Notes: generated by a model from the sequence alone, not told the origin. A stretch of DNA of 18,398 nt from CAZXCQ01 sp964639275 (GCA_964639275.1 CAZXCQ010000112.1:1-18398); one strand, 5' to 3'; numbered from the stretch's first letter, positions 1 through 6,481 are shown. Made by a program: numbers and translations.

Positions 1-972
1 AGCGGCTTTGAGTACACCCTGATCTATTACATCATAAAGGACATCAACGCCCCGCTTCTCTATATCACCCTCACACGCGGCGCCAACCTGTTAAACGTCT
101 TTGGAGATCACCGCGAAAAAGACCACCCCTCCATAAAATCGATGCTCGAGGAACACCACGAAGGCAGGGGTCCCATGCGGATCATCATGAGTCATCTTCC
201 GGAGAAAAAGATAAGGGAAATCGAGGATATACTATTCACCACCGAACGGCCGGTCCAGGAACGATTTTACCAGGGGCGAGGGATCGATTTTCGGAGCGGC
301 GAGATCGAACTCTGGCCGACAGAGTGCTTTCTCTGCGGCGGTCATGGCCTGACCGGTGTCCGGGTCAATCGAAGGGCAGAGACCACGGTCCGGGGGCTCT
401 ACGCCGCCGGTGACACCTCTCTGGTGGCACGGGGGCATCTCTCCGGTGCCTTTGTTTTTGGAGAAATCGCAGCTGAAAGCGCCACCGAATACGCGGCTGA
501 TTCCCAACCGGTGGAGGTGGACAGGGATCAGGCCAACGCCTTTCTGAGGGCACGGGATGCAGCACTGGACCGGAGCGGGAATCCTCTCCCCATAGAAGAG
601 TTCGAATACAAGGTGAGAAGAATGATCAACGACTATATTGTGCCGCCCAAGGTCGGATACAAGCTCGACAAGGCCCTCTGGTGGATGGACCGGTTTAGGA
701 AGGAACTGGTAGACCTCGTCCGGGTCCGGGACATACACGACCTCTTCAAACTATATGAGGTGGAAAATATCATCCAGTGCGCTCAAATGAGCGCCGTGGC
801 CTCCAGGGAGAGAAGAGAAAGCCGGTGGGGATTGTGGCACTTCCGGAATGACTACCCCGAGCCCAATGACCGGGAATGGTTAAAACACATTGTCTTGACC
901 CGGGGGGAGGCACCGGAGGATGTCAAGATCTCGCACAAAGAGATTACAAGAATTGGGGGAGTGGACAAATGA
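1..972 (+). CDS. FAD-dependent oxidoreductase, SdhA/fumarate reductase/AprA-like flavoprotein, C-terminal part
   Basis: The frame is open from base 1, so the gene begins upstream of the window; 323 residues are visible. The fragment carries the FAD-domain end typical of the succinate dehydrogenase/fumarate reductase/adenylylsulfate reductase alpha family: GLYAAGD at visible residues 132-138, followed by RGHLSGAFVFGEIAAE, then a helical C-terminal domain ending in the family-like stretch FRNDYPEPNDREWLKH. A CxxCGGH motif (112-118) lies just before the FAD segment. The product should be a cytoplasmic flavin subunit that reduces or oxidises an organic substrate; the substrate cannot be read from this half. 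Its TGA overlaps the ATG of the next gene by 4 bp, so the two are translationally coupled and probably form one complex with the Fe-S/NAD(P) protein as electron partner. It is not a classical SdhA operon, because no SdhB or cytochrome subunit follows. Confidence 0.85.
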   Translation, partial: SGFEYTLIYYIIKDINAPLLYITLTRGANLLNVFGDHREKDHPSIKSMLEEHHEGRGPMRIIMSHLPEKKIREIEDILFTTERPVQERFYQGRGIDFRSGEIELWPTECFLCGGHGLTGVRVNRRAETTVRGLYAAGDTSLVARGHLSGAFVFGEIAAESATEYAADSQPVEVDRDQANAFLRARDAALDRSGNPLPIEEFEYKVRRMINDYIVPPKVGYKLDKALWWMDRFRKELVDLVRVRDIHDLFKLYEVENIIQCAQMSAVASRERRESRWGLWHFRNDYPEPNDREWLKHIVLTRGEAPEDVKISHKEITRIGGVDK

Positions 973-2585
973 TGCGGACAAGCCCACTTGAGGGCCTCTC
1001 GGATAATATAGTCATTGATAAGGACAAATGTACATTTTGCGGGATCTGTGTCGAGACCTGCATACTCGATAACCTCAGGATGAAACAGGCCCCCTGCCAG
1101 AATGCCTGCCCCCTGGGTGTGAACTGCCAGGGCTATGTCCAGCTGGTTACGCGGGGCGAAGAAGCCAGGGCCATGGCCCTGCTCCGCGAGACACTGCCAT
1201 TCCCCGGCATCCTGGCGAGAGTCTGTTCCCGGCCCTGTGAAGAGGCCTGTCACAAAAAGTCGGTGGAAGGGGAGGCCGTGGCCATTCGGGCACTAAAACG
1301 CTACCTCTGCGATCAAATGGGGGCGACCCAAACCCCCATACCCCGGATGGCGGCAAGCACCGGAAAAAAGGTCGCGGTGATCGGGTCAGGACCGGCCGGC
1401 CTGATGGCGGCCTACGACCTCAGTGCCGGCGGGCACGCTGTGAGCATCTTCGAGGCAGAAAAGGCCCCGGGGGGAATGCTCCGGTGGGCCATCCCGGAGT
1501 TCAGGTTACCTCTCGCGGTCTTAGAAAAGGAGATCGACCTCCTGATAAGGATGGGAGTGACGTTTCACTGTGGGGTCACCATAGGGGACAGCAAGAAATG
1601 GGAGGAGCTTGGGCGCCTGTTTCATGCCATCGTCATTGCCACGGGCTGTCCTAAGCACAGAAGTCTGGATATCGATGGCGAAAACCTCCCCGGCGTATAT
1701 CATGGGCTCCCGTTCCTGCGCCATGTCAGGTCGAAAAGGATGCCGGTTCTGGGAAGGAAGGTAATTGTCATCGGGGGGGGGAATGCCGCGGTTGACTCGG
1801 CCCAGACGGCCCTGAGACTGGGGGCCGAGGATGTCACCATGATATCACTCGAGTCCACGGACGAGATGCCCGCCCTCCCCTGGTCGCTCCAGGATGCCCT
1901 TTCTGAGGGGATCAAGATCGAGCATGGCTGGGGTCCGGTCCGGTTCTTGTCCGCGGAGGGTGTCCTCAGGGGTGTCGCGTTTGAGCGCTGCCTCCGGGTA
2001 TTTGATCAAAGCGGAAAGTTCAACCCGACCTTCGACAAAACAGAACAGATCGCCATGGATGCCGACACGGTCATTACTGCCATTGGCCAGGCCCCGGATA
2101 GATCTTCCCTGCAAATAATGGGGCTGCCGGATCAGACAGCCTCCGCCATCGATCCCCTGACGCTTCAGGCCCCGGATGAGATGGTCTTTCTGGCAGGCGA
2201 TGTGGTGAACGGCCCTTCCTCGGTGGTCGAGGCCATGGCAAAGGGCCGGCGGGCTGCCGAGTCGGTAAATCGATTCCTTCGGGGGGAACATCTCCGCTAC
2301 GGCCGGGAATATACCGGGGCCGTTGAAACCAGCTTTGAGATCGACACCACCCGGGGGGCACCCCGGAAAAGGGCCAGACCTCTCCTACGAACATTCAAGG
2401 GAAAAGGGGACTTTGGAGAACTGGAACAGGCCCTCGATCGGGAAACCGCCAGAAAAGAGGCGGAGCGATGTTATTCCTGCGGTCAACCATTCGGAAAATA
2501 CAGGACCTGCTGGTTTTGCCTGCCGTGTGAGGTCGAGTGCCCCGAGCAGGCCCTCTGGGTGGAGGTGCCATATCTCCTAAGATAA
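969..2585 (+). CDS. FAD/NAD(P)-binding iron-sulfur oxidoreductase (GltD/NfnB-like)
   Basis: 538 residues from the ATG at 969, chosen because GGGGGAG lies 7-8 bases upstream and the start overlaps the previous stop (ATGA). Domain order: a ferredoxin-like cluster (C21, C24, C27, C31), then a GltD/dihydropyrimidine-dehydrogenase-type Fe-S helical domain with further cysteines (C43, C47, C53 and the ARVCSRPCEEAC stretch), a first dinucleotide fold for FAD (GSGPAG, about 139-144), a second for NAD(P) (VIVIGGGNAAVDSA, about 265-278), the family motifs VITAIGQAPD (about 368) and AGDVVNGPSSVVEA (about 410), and a C-terminal cysteine-rich end (C501, C504, C514, C517, C520, C524). This architecture moves electrons between NAD(P)H and Fe-S clusters, as in glutamate synthase small subunits and NfnB. 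The neighbour suggests it feeds or drains the flavoprotein. The physiological substrate pair is unknown. Confidence 0.88.
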   Translation: MMRTSPLEGLSDNIVIDKDKCTFCGICVETCILDNLRMKQAPCQNACPLGVNCQGYVQLVTRGEEARAMALLRETLPFPGILARVCSRPCEEACHKKSVEGEAVAIRALKRYLCDQMGATQTPIPRMAASTGKKVAVIGSGPAGLMAAYDLSAGGHAVSIFEAEKAPGGMLRWAIPEFRLPLAVLEKEIDLLIRMGVTFHCGVTIGDSKKWEELGRLFHAIVIATGCPKHRSLDIDGENLPGVYHGLPFLRHVRSKRMPVLGRKVIVIGGGNAAVDSAQTALRLGAEDVTMISLESTDEMPALPWSLQDALSEGIKIEHGWGPVRFLSAEGVLRGVAFERCLRVFDQSGKFNPTFDKTEQIAMDADTVITAIGQAPDRSSLQIMGLPDQTASAIDPLTLQAPDEMVFLAGDVVNGPSSVVEAMAKGRRAAESVNRFLRGEHLRYGREYTGAVETSFEIDTTRGAPRKRARPLLRTFKGKGDFGELEQALDRETARKEAERCYSCGQPFGKYRTCWFCLPCEVECPEQALWVEVPYLLR

Positions 2586-2604
2586 CGTTCTGTTTATGGA
2601 AATC

Positions 2605-2646
2605 CTTGCGGAGTTTAGCCGTAAGCCCTTTATAGAATCCTTACGG
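2605..2646 (+). other. Overlapping stem-loops after the redox operon
   Basis: Just after the stop codon, CTTGCGG (2605-2611) can pair with CCGTAAG (2619-2625, one G-U pair), and the same CCGTAAG pairs perfectly with CTTACGG (2640-2646). The two hairpins exclude each other. AATCCTT(G/A)CGGA also occurs as a near-direct repeat. There is no run of T after the stems, so a simple Rho-independent terminator is not shown; it may act as a 3' end structure or be a repeat remnant. Confidence 0.35.
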
Positions 2647-2666
2647 ATAAAATCCGCCCGAACTTA

Positions 2667-2811
2667 TTGAGAAGTTACAATAAATGCAACCGGGCAATAA
2701 GGAATAACGAACCGCAGAATATCGAACAAGGAATGTCGAATATTGAAGTAACGGACTGGATTCCGGGTCGCGTTTCACTTGCCCGGAATAAGGCCTTTTG
2801 TAACTTCTCAA
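2667..2811. repeat. MITE-like inverted-repeat element
   Basis: TTGAGAAGTTACAA at 2667-2680 is repeated perfectly in inverse orientation as TTGTAACTTCTCAA at 2798-2811. Inside these ends CCGGGCAA (2690-2697) and TTGCCCGG (2779-2786) pair again, and ATTCCGGG/CCCGGAAT (2760-2767, 2782-2789) forms a local hairpin. The centre has the tandem-like pattern GAATATCGAAC and GAATGTCGAAT. No convincing open frame of its own and no clear target-site duplication is seen. About 145 bp with terminal inverted repeats and no gene fits a miniature inverted-repeat element or a dispersed intergenic palindrome; copy number elsewhere in the genome is unknown. Confidence 0.6.
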
Positions 2812-2845
2812 AAACCCGGAGGGTGAATGGATTCATCGCGCCCCC

Positions 2846-2874
2846 TTGACCTGTACATACAAATGAGGCACAAT
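2846..2874 (+). promoter_or_regulatory. Sigma70-type promoter of the BrnT-like toxin-antitoxin operon
   Basis: TTGACC at 2846-2851 and CACAAT at 2869-2874 are separated by 17 bases. The -10 ends six bases before the ATG at 2881, so transcription would begin at or next to the start codon. TGTACA inside the spacer is a palindrome that could be part of an autoregulatory operator. Confidence 0.5.
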
Positions 2875-2880
2875 TAGGTC

Positions 2881-3165
2881 ATGAAATTTGAATGGAGTCC
2901 TGCAAAAAACGAGTGGCTGAAAGAACATAGAAATATATCATTCGAACAGGTAATTTTCCACTTGTTACAAGGTGATGTCTGGAGGATCTCCGATCACCCC
3001 GATCAAGATAAGTATCCGAAACAAAAAATATATTTTGTCATTATTGAAGATTACATATACATGGTCCCCCATATTATCGAGAGCGATTACATATTCCTAA
3101 AAACAATCATTCCCAGCAGGAAGGCAACCAGGGACTATAGAGAAGAAAAGGAGATACAACCATGA
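2881..3165 (+). CDS. BrnT-like type II toxin
   Basis: 94 residues. The N-terminus MKFEWSPAKNEWLKEHRNISFEQV, the central DHPDQDKYPKQKIYFV and the C-terminal FLKTIIPSRKATRDY match the small RelE-fold toxins related to BrnT, expected to be a ribonuclease that cuts RNA and arrests growth; the assignment rests on these recognisable signatures, not on a search. The toxin gene comes first and overlaps the antitoxin gene by 4 bp (ATGA), the order typical of BrnTA. Only a weak TAGG precedes the ATG, and the promoter sits so close that the message may be leaderless. The pair lies directly after the inverted-repeat element, in a debris-rich segment, which suggests horizontal arrival. Confidence 0.78.
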   Translation: MKFEWSPAKNEWLKEHRNISFEQVIFHLLQGDVWRISDHPDQDKYPKQKIYFVIIEDYIYMVPHIIESDYIFLKTIIPSRKATRDYREEKEIQP

Positions 3166-3434
3166 AATATGACAAAGAGGAACGGGAAATTCTTGGAGCG
3201 TATGAATCCGGGAAAATGAAGCTATCCATACCTTCCAAGAAAGAAATAGAAACCATAAAGGCTGCGGCCAGAAACACCTTCAAGAAGGACAGGCGCATAA
3301 CCATTCGCCTTTATGATCATGACTTCAAGGGGATTCAAAAAAAAGCACTGCAAATGGGTATCCCCTATCAAACGCTCATTTCCGGGATTATTCACCGCTA
3401 CGTCGAAGGGGACTTAGTATCCAAAAAGGGATAA
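3162..3434 (+). CDS. CopG-family (ribbon-helix-helix) antitoxin
   Basis: 90 residues, starting inside the toxin stop codon (ATGA). GGAGA lies a few bases upstream within the toxin frame. The N-terminal half is charged and likely wraps the toxin; the C-terminal half, RITIRLYDHDFKGIQKKALQ followed by GIPYQTLISGIIHRYVEG, is a ribbon-helix-helix DNA-binding segment as in CopG antitoxins of type II systems. The protein should neutralise the upstream BrnT-like toxin and repress the shared promoter. Length and order fit an intact, functional pair. After the stop, CGAGCTG (3447-3453) and CAGCTCG (3472-3478) form an inverted repeat without a T run. Confidence 0.8.
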   Translation: MKYDKEEREILGAYESGKMKLSIPSKKEIETIKAAARNTFKKDRRITIRLYDHDFKGIQKKALQMGIPYQTLISGIIHRYVEGDLVSKKG

Positions 3435-3650
3435 CGCCTGACCCAGCGAGCTGGCTTTCAGTTGTCGCATTCAGCTCGTCTTTGGGCTCTTCACTTCTCA
3501 CGAGAACCGCACTTTATTTGCTCGCACGGCACGTGATTTCTTCTCGCTTTCTTGTGGGCGACTTTTGCACCGGAAAAGCACAATCCCTATTGCCCTGGTT
3601 TCAAAGGGTTAAAGTGTTCCAGTCATCTATGTCAAGGGAGGACGAAAACC
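3435..3650. other. Intergenic segment with small palindromes, no gene seen
   Basis: Holds the CGAGCTG/CAGCTCG inverted repeat (3447-3478) and the short palindrome TTCTCACGAGAA (3495-3506). The only open frame here (3482-3679) has no ribosome binding site and no recognisable protein character. Nothing else can be supported. Confidence 0.4.
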
Positions 3651-3698
3651 ATGATGCCAATTGGTCCATTGATGATTGAACATCACCCCAGAATATGA
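3651..3698 (+). pseudogene. Hemerythrin-domain gene remnant (N-terminus only)
   Basis: A strong ribosome binding site (GGGAGG, 8-9 bases upstream) leads into an ATG and MMPIGPLMIEHH, which resembles the start of bacterial hemerythrin-domain proteins (an IGPLMIEHR-like helix carrying the first iron-ligand histidine). Two consecutive TGA stops follow after 15 codons and no later frame continues the domain. The fragment is read as the surviving 5' end of a deleted gene. The match rests on a short stretch. Confidence 0.4.
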
Positions 3699-3765
3699 TG
3701 ATATGACAGGCGGGATACTCAATGTGGAAAGGTGAAAATGGTGTAGCGAGCCCGCTGGATTAAAT

Positions 3766-3898
3766 ATCATCCCGTATTTCGCAAGTGTCTCTACGGACCA
3801 CCCGAGCATACTGGCTACCTCAAGGATTTTCCTTCACCCAATCCGTGGACGGATTTTGTCTACGGAGCCCCAAATATACTTGCGAAATTCGGGATCAT
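3766..3898. repeat. Second inverted-repeat element
   Basis: The 23-base arm at 3766-3788 (core TTTCGCAAGT) is the inverse of the arm at 3876-3898 (core ACTTGCGAAA) with about three mismatches. Between them a perfect palindrome AATCCGT-GG-ACGGATT (3840-3855) and two copies of a CTACGGA motif (3791 and 3861 region) are seen. No open frame. It is unrelated in sequence to the element at 2667-2811 but has the same design: about 130 bp with paired ends, lying between gene fragments. Probably a non-autonomous mobile element or a remnant of one. Confidence 0.5.
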
Positions 3899-3942
3899 GT
3901 AAATGAGAGATATTTTCTAGGACGGTTTTTTGGAGGGTACTC

Positions 3943-4494
3943 ATGACTCGATTTTCAAGTCTGCGTGTCCGTTTACTGTTACTAGTCGTTATGGCCACAA
4001 TTCCAATGGTGGGATTGATCCTTTACACTGGCCTGGAGGAGCGCCGAAATGCTGCTGCGAATACGTTAAGAGAGTTACTGCAGTTGACAAGGTTGGCCTC
4101 CGCGATTCAAGACCGACTGATCGATGATGGACACCGCCTGCTGGCCGGCTTGACACAATTCCCCGCAGTACGCGATCGGAACCTGGATGCCTGTAAAACG
4201 CTTTTTGCCGCCTTCCTGAAAGGATATGACCGTTACTCCAACATCGGTCTCGTTGACCAGAATGGCGATGTCTTATGCAGCGCGCTACCCATGAAAGCCC
4301 CGCCCAATAGAGCCGCCGGACCAGGTTTTCGGCGGACCATTCAGACCCTCAAATTTACTATTGGCCCTTATCAAATTGGCCGCATCACCGGCAAGGCGAT
4401 GCTTTCGTTGAAGAAACCGTTCACATCGCAGGCCTTGGTCCGGAAGGTAAACGAAATTTTCAGAGACCGGAAAGATGAGCAAGGATGTTCATGA
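3943..4494 (+). pseudogene. Internally deleted hybrid sensor histidine kinase (Cache N-terminus fused to receiver C-terminus)
   Basis: The frame of 183 residues has GGAGG 9-10 bases before its ATG. Residues 1-30 are a basic start plus a membrane segment (LLLLVVMATIPMVGLILYT). Residues 31-152 look like the extracellular Cache sensor of hybrid kinases, with NIGLVDQNGDVLCSALP and the family-like YQIGRITGK. Directly after residue 152 the sequence switches to LKKPFTSQALVRKVNEIF, the last strand and helix of a response-regulator receiver with its conserved lysine-proline. The rest of the sensor, second membrane segment, kinase core and most of the receiver are missing, yet the frame is kept. A deletion of several hundred codons near 4396-4405 explains this. 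It cannot phosphorylate; a residual membrane sensor stub may still be made. Confidence 0.7.
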
Positions 4495-4510
4495 GAAAAT
4501 TCTGGTGGTG
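4475..4510 (+). pseudogene. Response-regulator remnant (N-terminus only)
   Basis: An ATG with GGAAAG upstream opens MSKDVHEKILVV, the typical first strand of a receiver domain that should continue with two acidic residues. Here it changes to RALTHDG and loses all receiver character. It overlaps the end of the broken hybrid kinase, as a partner regulator would. Only about 12 codons survive. Confidence 0.45.
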
Positions 4511-4607
4511 CGGGCTCTTACACATGATGGGTCTGTTTCATACATTAGATTCCCAGTATCCCCCACTGCTTTGAATTCTACTCTGAGGTTGTTGCCAAGA
4601 GTGCATA

Positions 4608-4725
4608 CTACCACTTGCCCTTTAAGACCTTCTTCAGTTTCTCAGCCAATGTTGAGACCAAAGACGGTTTCTGAATGAACCCGTTGGCGCCTGCATCAAG
4701 GATTTCCCGGGCAGGACTGAATAAA
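4608..4725 (-). pseudogene. Receiver-domain remnant, C-terminus
   Basis: Read on the minus strand this segment encodes PAREILDAGANGFIQKP, then STLAEKLKKVLKGKW and a stop at 4608-4610. It matches closely the end of the intact receiver at 16756-16863 (PREILGAGAEGFIQKP, then STLADKLKEVLEGK). It runs opposite to the two other two-component fragments beside it. The upstream side ends near 4725, where the RAYT transposase fragment begins on the plus strand. No start or ribosome binding site remains. Confidence 0.65.
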
Positions 4726-5077
4726 GAGTGATCAACGAATATTGGGAGACGGCGATTTTGTAATGGCGGTACTAGCGGAGTCGGAGGAGGATTTTTTCCG
4801 GAAATATCGACTGAAAAGCCGTGGTCTCAATTTTGAAAAAGTTGCTGAGAAGGTTTCCTCGCTGTTGGATCTGGAAAAGGATTATATAATCAGAAAAGGA
4901 AGGCAGAAGGACAGAGTCCGGGCCAGGGACTCACTCCGTTATTGGTGCGCCATTGTGCTGGGGATTCCAATGGCGGATCTTTCAAGAAGCCTTGATATGA
5001 CGATTACGGCAGTGAGTTACGCAGCAGAAAGAGGAAAGAAGATAGTGAAAGAAGAAGGTTGTCATCTCAACGACTGA
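4721..5077 (+). pseudogene. RAYT/TnpA-REP-type transposase remnant, C-terminal part
   Basis: In frame from 4721 (after a TGA at 4718-4720) the sequence reads SDQRILGDGDFVMAVL, then an RKYRLKSRGLNFEKVAEKVS helix region, and ends with a helix-turn-helix-like segment (SLRYWCAIVLGIPMADLSRSL followed by TAVSYAAERGKK). This is the C-terminal half of the IS200-like transposases tied to REP elements, which carry a DnaA-like DNA-binding end. The N-terminal HUH catalytic half with the HxH and tyrosine is missing, so it cannot transpose. A TTG at 4742 could start a 111-residue product, but no ribosome binding site supports it. Confidence 0.65.
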
Positions 5078-5111
5078 CTTTCTTAATCGTTGAAGGAATG
5101 CCCCCCATCTG

Positions 5112-5561
5112 TCATGCTTTTCCATATGTGCTGTGTTTTCTCCTGTATTGGATAGAGTGCATGGCGGTATGCATGCCCTTTATCGATTTCTTGAATTGGA
5201 GCCAATCCTGAAGGACTTGCCCGAGGTCAGGTTGACAGATGTCAGGTTCACGGAGGCCCATTTCCATCCTGGTGAGGCCGTTGAGAAAGTTATTCAGATT
5301 GGTAAATGACCGATGAAGGTTATCAATGAGACTCACGTTATGGCTTTTCCAGTACCACCGCCCAAGAAAAAGGCAATCTGATAGCATCGTGTTTAAGTCA
5401 AGGTCCATGCGCTTGATATGCGCGGCCAGCTGCATCAGATTGTCTTGCTGATGTTCTCCACGGGCTGTTGCACGATCCTGTCCGAACATTTCCAGATCTT
5501 TTTCGACTTTTCTTGCATCCACTATAAACCGGCTCATATCCGTCTTGAGTATGCGGTGCAC
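5112..5561 (-). CDS. Hypothetical protein, 149 residues, helical
   Basis: Not recognised. The GTG start at 5559-5561 is chosen because AAGGAGGAA sits 5-6 bases upstream. The protein is rich in charged and amphipathic helix-forming stretches, has no signal peptide or membrane segment, only two cysteines (in the DCLF and DICQP stretches), and looks like an all-helical cytoplasmic protein. It is the second of two minus-strand genes; the small CxxC gene lies 101 bp upstream. Convergent to the RAYT fragment, with TCAACGA/TCGTTGA (5067-5093) as a weak inverted repeat between them. Function unknown. Confidence 0.6.
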   Translation of the reverse strand: MHRILKTDMSRFIVDARKVEKDLEMFGQDRATARGEHQQDNLMQLAAHIKRMDLDLNTMLSDCLFLGRWYWKSHNVSLIDNLHRSFTNLNNFLNGLTRMEMGLREPDICQPDLGQVLQDWLQFKKSIKGMHTAMHSIQYRRKHSTYGKA

Positions 5562-5662
5562 GGCGTTCCTCCTTCCCTTTGCGGATAGATAGGTCTAAAT
5601 GGCACTGCCGCCTTATCTTTAGTCTTCGGCAAGGTCTGACTTATGCAAGGGCAGAAAACGCC

Positions 5663-5830
5663 TTATTCCTTAGATTCCCCACAAAATTTACAGGCATAGG
5701 TTCTGCCGAAGTGTTCTTCAATGATGAAGAAAATTTCCCCTGGATCCAGGCCACTCTTCCGCAGGTCTTCGATTGCCTCATAGAGCATCGCCTCAAAGAC
5801 CTCTTCTGGTATTTCCAATTGCTTAGGCAT
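5663..5830 (-). CDS. Small CxxC protein, 55 residues
   Basis: The start at 5828-5830 is preferred over a longer frame (to 5938) because AAGGAG lies 5 bases before this ATG and the extra N-terminus has no such site. The product begins MPKQLEIPEEVFEAMLYEAI, continues with two acidic helices, and ends with GRTYACKFCGESKE; the lone CxxC near the C-terminus could bind zinc as half a zinc ribbon, perhaps in a dimer. No family name can be given with confidence. It precedes the 149-residue hypothetical gene on the same strand. Confidence 0.6.
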   Translation of the reverse strand: MPKQLEIPEEVFEAMLYEAIEDLRKSGLDPGEIFFIIEEHFGRTYACKFCGESKE

Positions 5831-5985
5831 GTTATCTCCTTGTTTCCCTCCTGAAGACAAAAGACAATCCTTCAGATCGGTAAAGCGCTCCCCTTCCCTG
5901 ACTCCTCGATTGATTGGGAATTTGCTGGTTAATTTCACTCAATAAAGGCATCACATAAAACTGGCCGCGATCATACCTCCCAAAC

Positions 5986-6015
5986 CTTTCATTAACCTTT
6001 CACGAACATTACAAT
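5986..6015 (+). promoter_or_regulatory. Possible Pho-box-like direct repeat with a -10 element
   Basis: CTTTCAT-TAAC-CTTTCAC (5986-6003) is an 11-base-spaced direct repeat close to the PhoB box pattern CTGTCAT-N4-CTGTCAC, followed after 6 bases by TACAAT (6010-6015). In E. coli the gap to the -10 is longer. No intact plus-strand gene follows, only a fragment, so the site may be an orphan or a chance match. Confidence 0.2.
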
Positions 6016-6091
6016 TTGGTAATCTTTCTGGGTGGGAGGGGCCTATGAGGAAAGACCAGCCCGGAGAAGCAGGCCAAGGGATTAAGCTTGA

Positions 6092-6313
6092 CACATCATC
6101 GACCTCCTCTCCGAGCTGATCGCAGTGGAAGCAAAATCCGGTGACAATTTTGCGGAGGCCTGGTGCAAGGGCCTACGTGCCATTGAACCGCTTGGGGGAT
6201 TACAACGCCGGATTGTCGTCTACCCACGCAGACCAGCACAGAGAACGAGAGACAGTATCGATGTCTTCCCTTTCAAGCACTTTGCCGACGAATTGGCCGT
6301 TGGTGCTTTATGA
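6092..6313 (+). pseudogene. AAA ATPase (DUF4143-type) remnant, C-terminal end
   Basis: From just after a TGA at 6089-6091 the frame encodes LIAVEAKSGDNFAEAWCKGL, then LQRRIVVYPRRPAQRTRD and VFPFKHFADEL to a stop. This resembles the nuclease-like C-terminus of the DUF4143 AAA ATPases (an IAxExKxG motif, a KGLR helix, then a VVY strand). The ATPase domain with Walker motifs is absent, so this is a 5'-deleted copy. The assignment rests on motif order in a 74-residue stretch. Confidence 0.5.
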
Positions 6314-6339
6314 TATGAGCAGGCGCACTTGAATTCCGT

Positions 6340-6400
6340 TGTAAATGGTCCCGAAGTCCACCCCCTGGCTTAATTGTCCACTCAGACCGCGGTAGCATGC
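6340..6400 (-). mobile_element. Possible IS21-family end fragment
   Basis: On the minus strand GTGGAC occurs twice, 20 bases apart (6376-6381 and 6356-6361), followed by GGGACCATTTACA. Repeated GTGGAC-type motifs are common in the multi-repeat ends of IS21 elements, and IS21 gene fragments (IstA, IstB) occur elsewhere in this window. No IS gene adjoins it here. Confidence 0.25.
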
Positions 6401-6481
6401 CTCGTTTTTTTGGGTCTTAAGAAATGAAATTGATCTCGGCCATTAGAACTGGGTAATATTGTGACTGCTTCTTTGATGTCT

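Noticed and set aside
232..738. 168-codon minus-strand open frame
   Set aside because: Lies wholly opposite the flavoprotein gene and has no family-like motif.
1845..2291. Long minus-strand open frame opposite the NAD(P) oxidoreductase gene
   Set aside because: It mirrors the codon pattern of a well-supported plus-strand gene in GC-rich DNA and has no ribosome binding site.
3482..3679. 65-codon plus-strand open frame
   Set aside because: No ribosome binding site, not like any protein, and it overlaps the better-supported hemerythrin stub in another frame.
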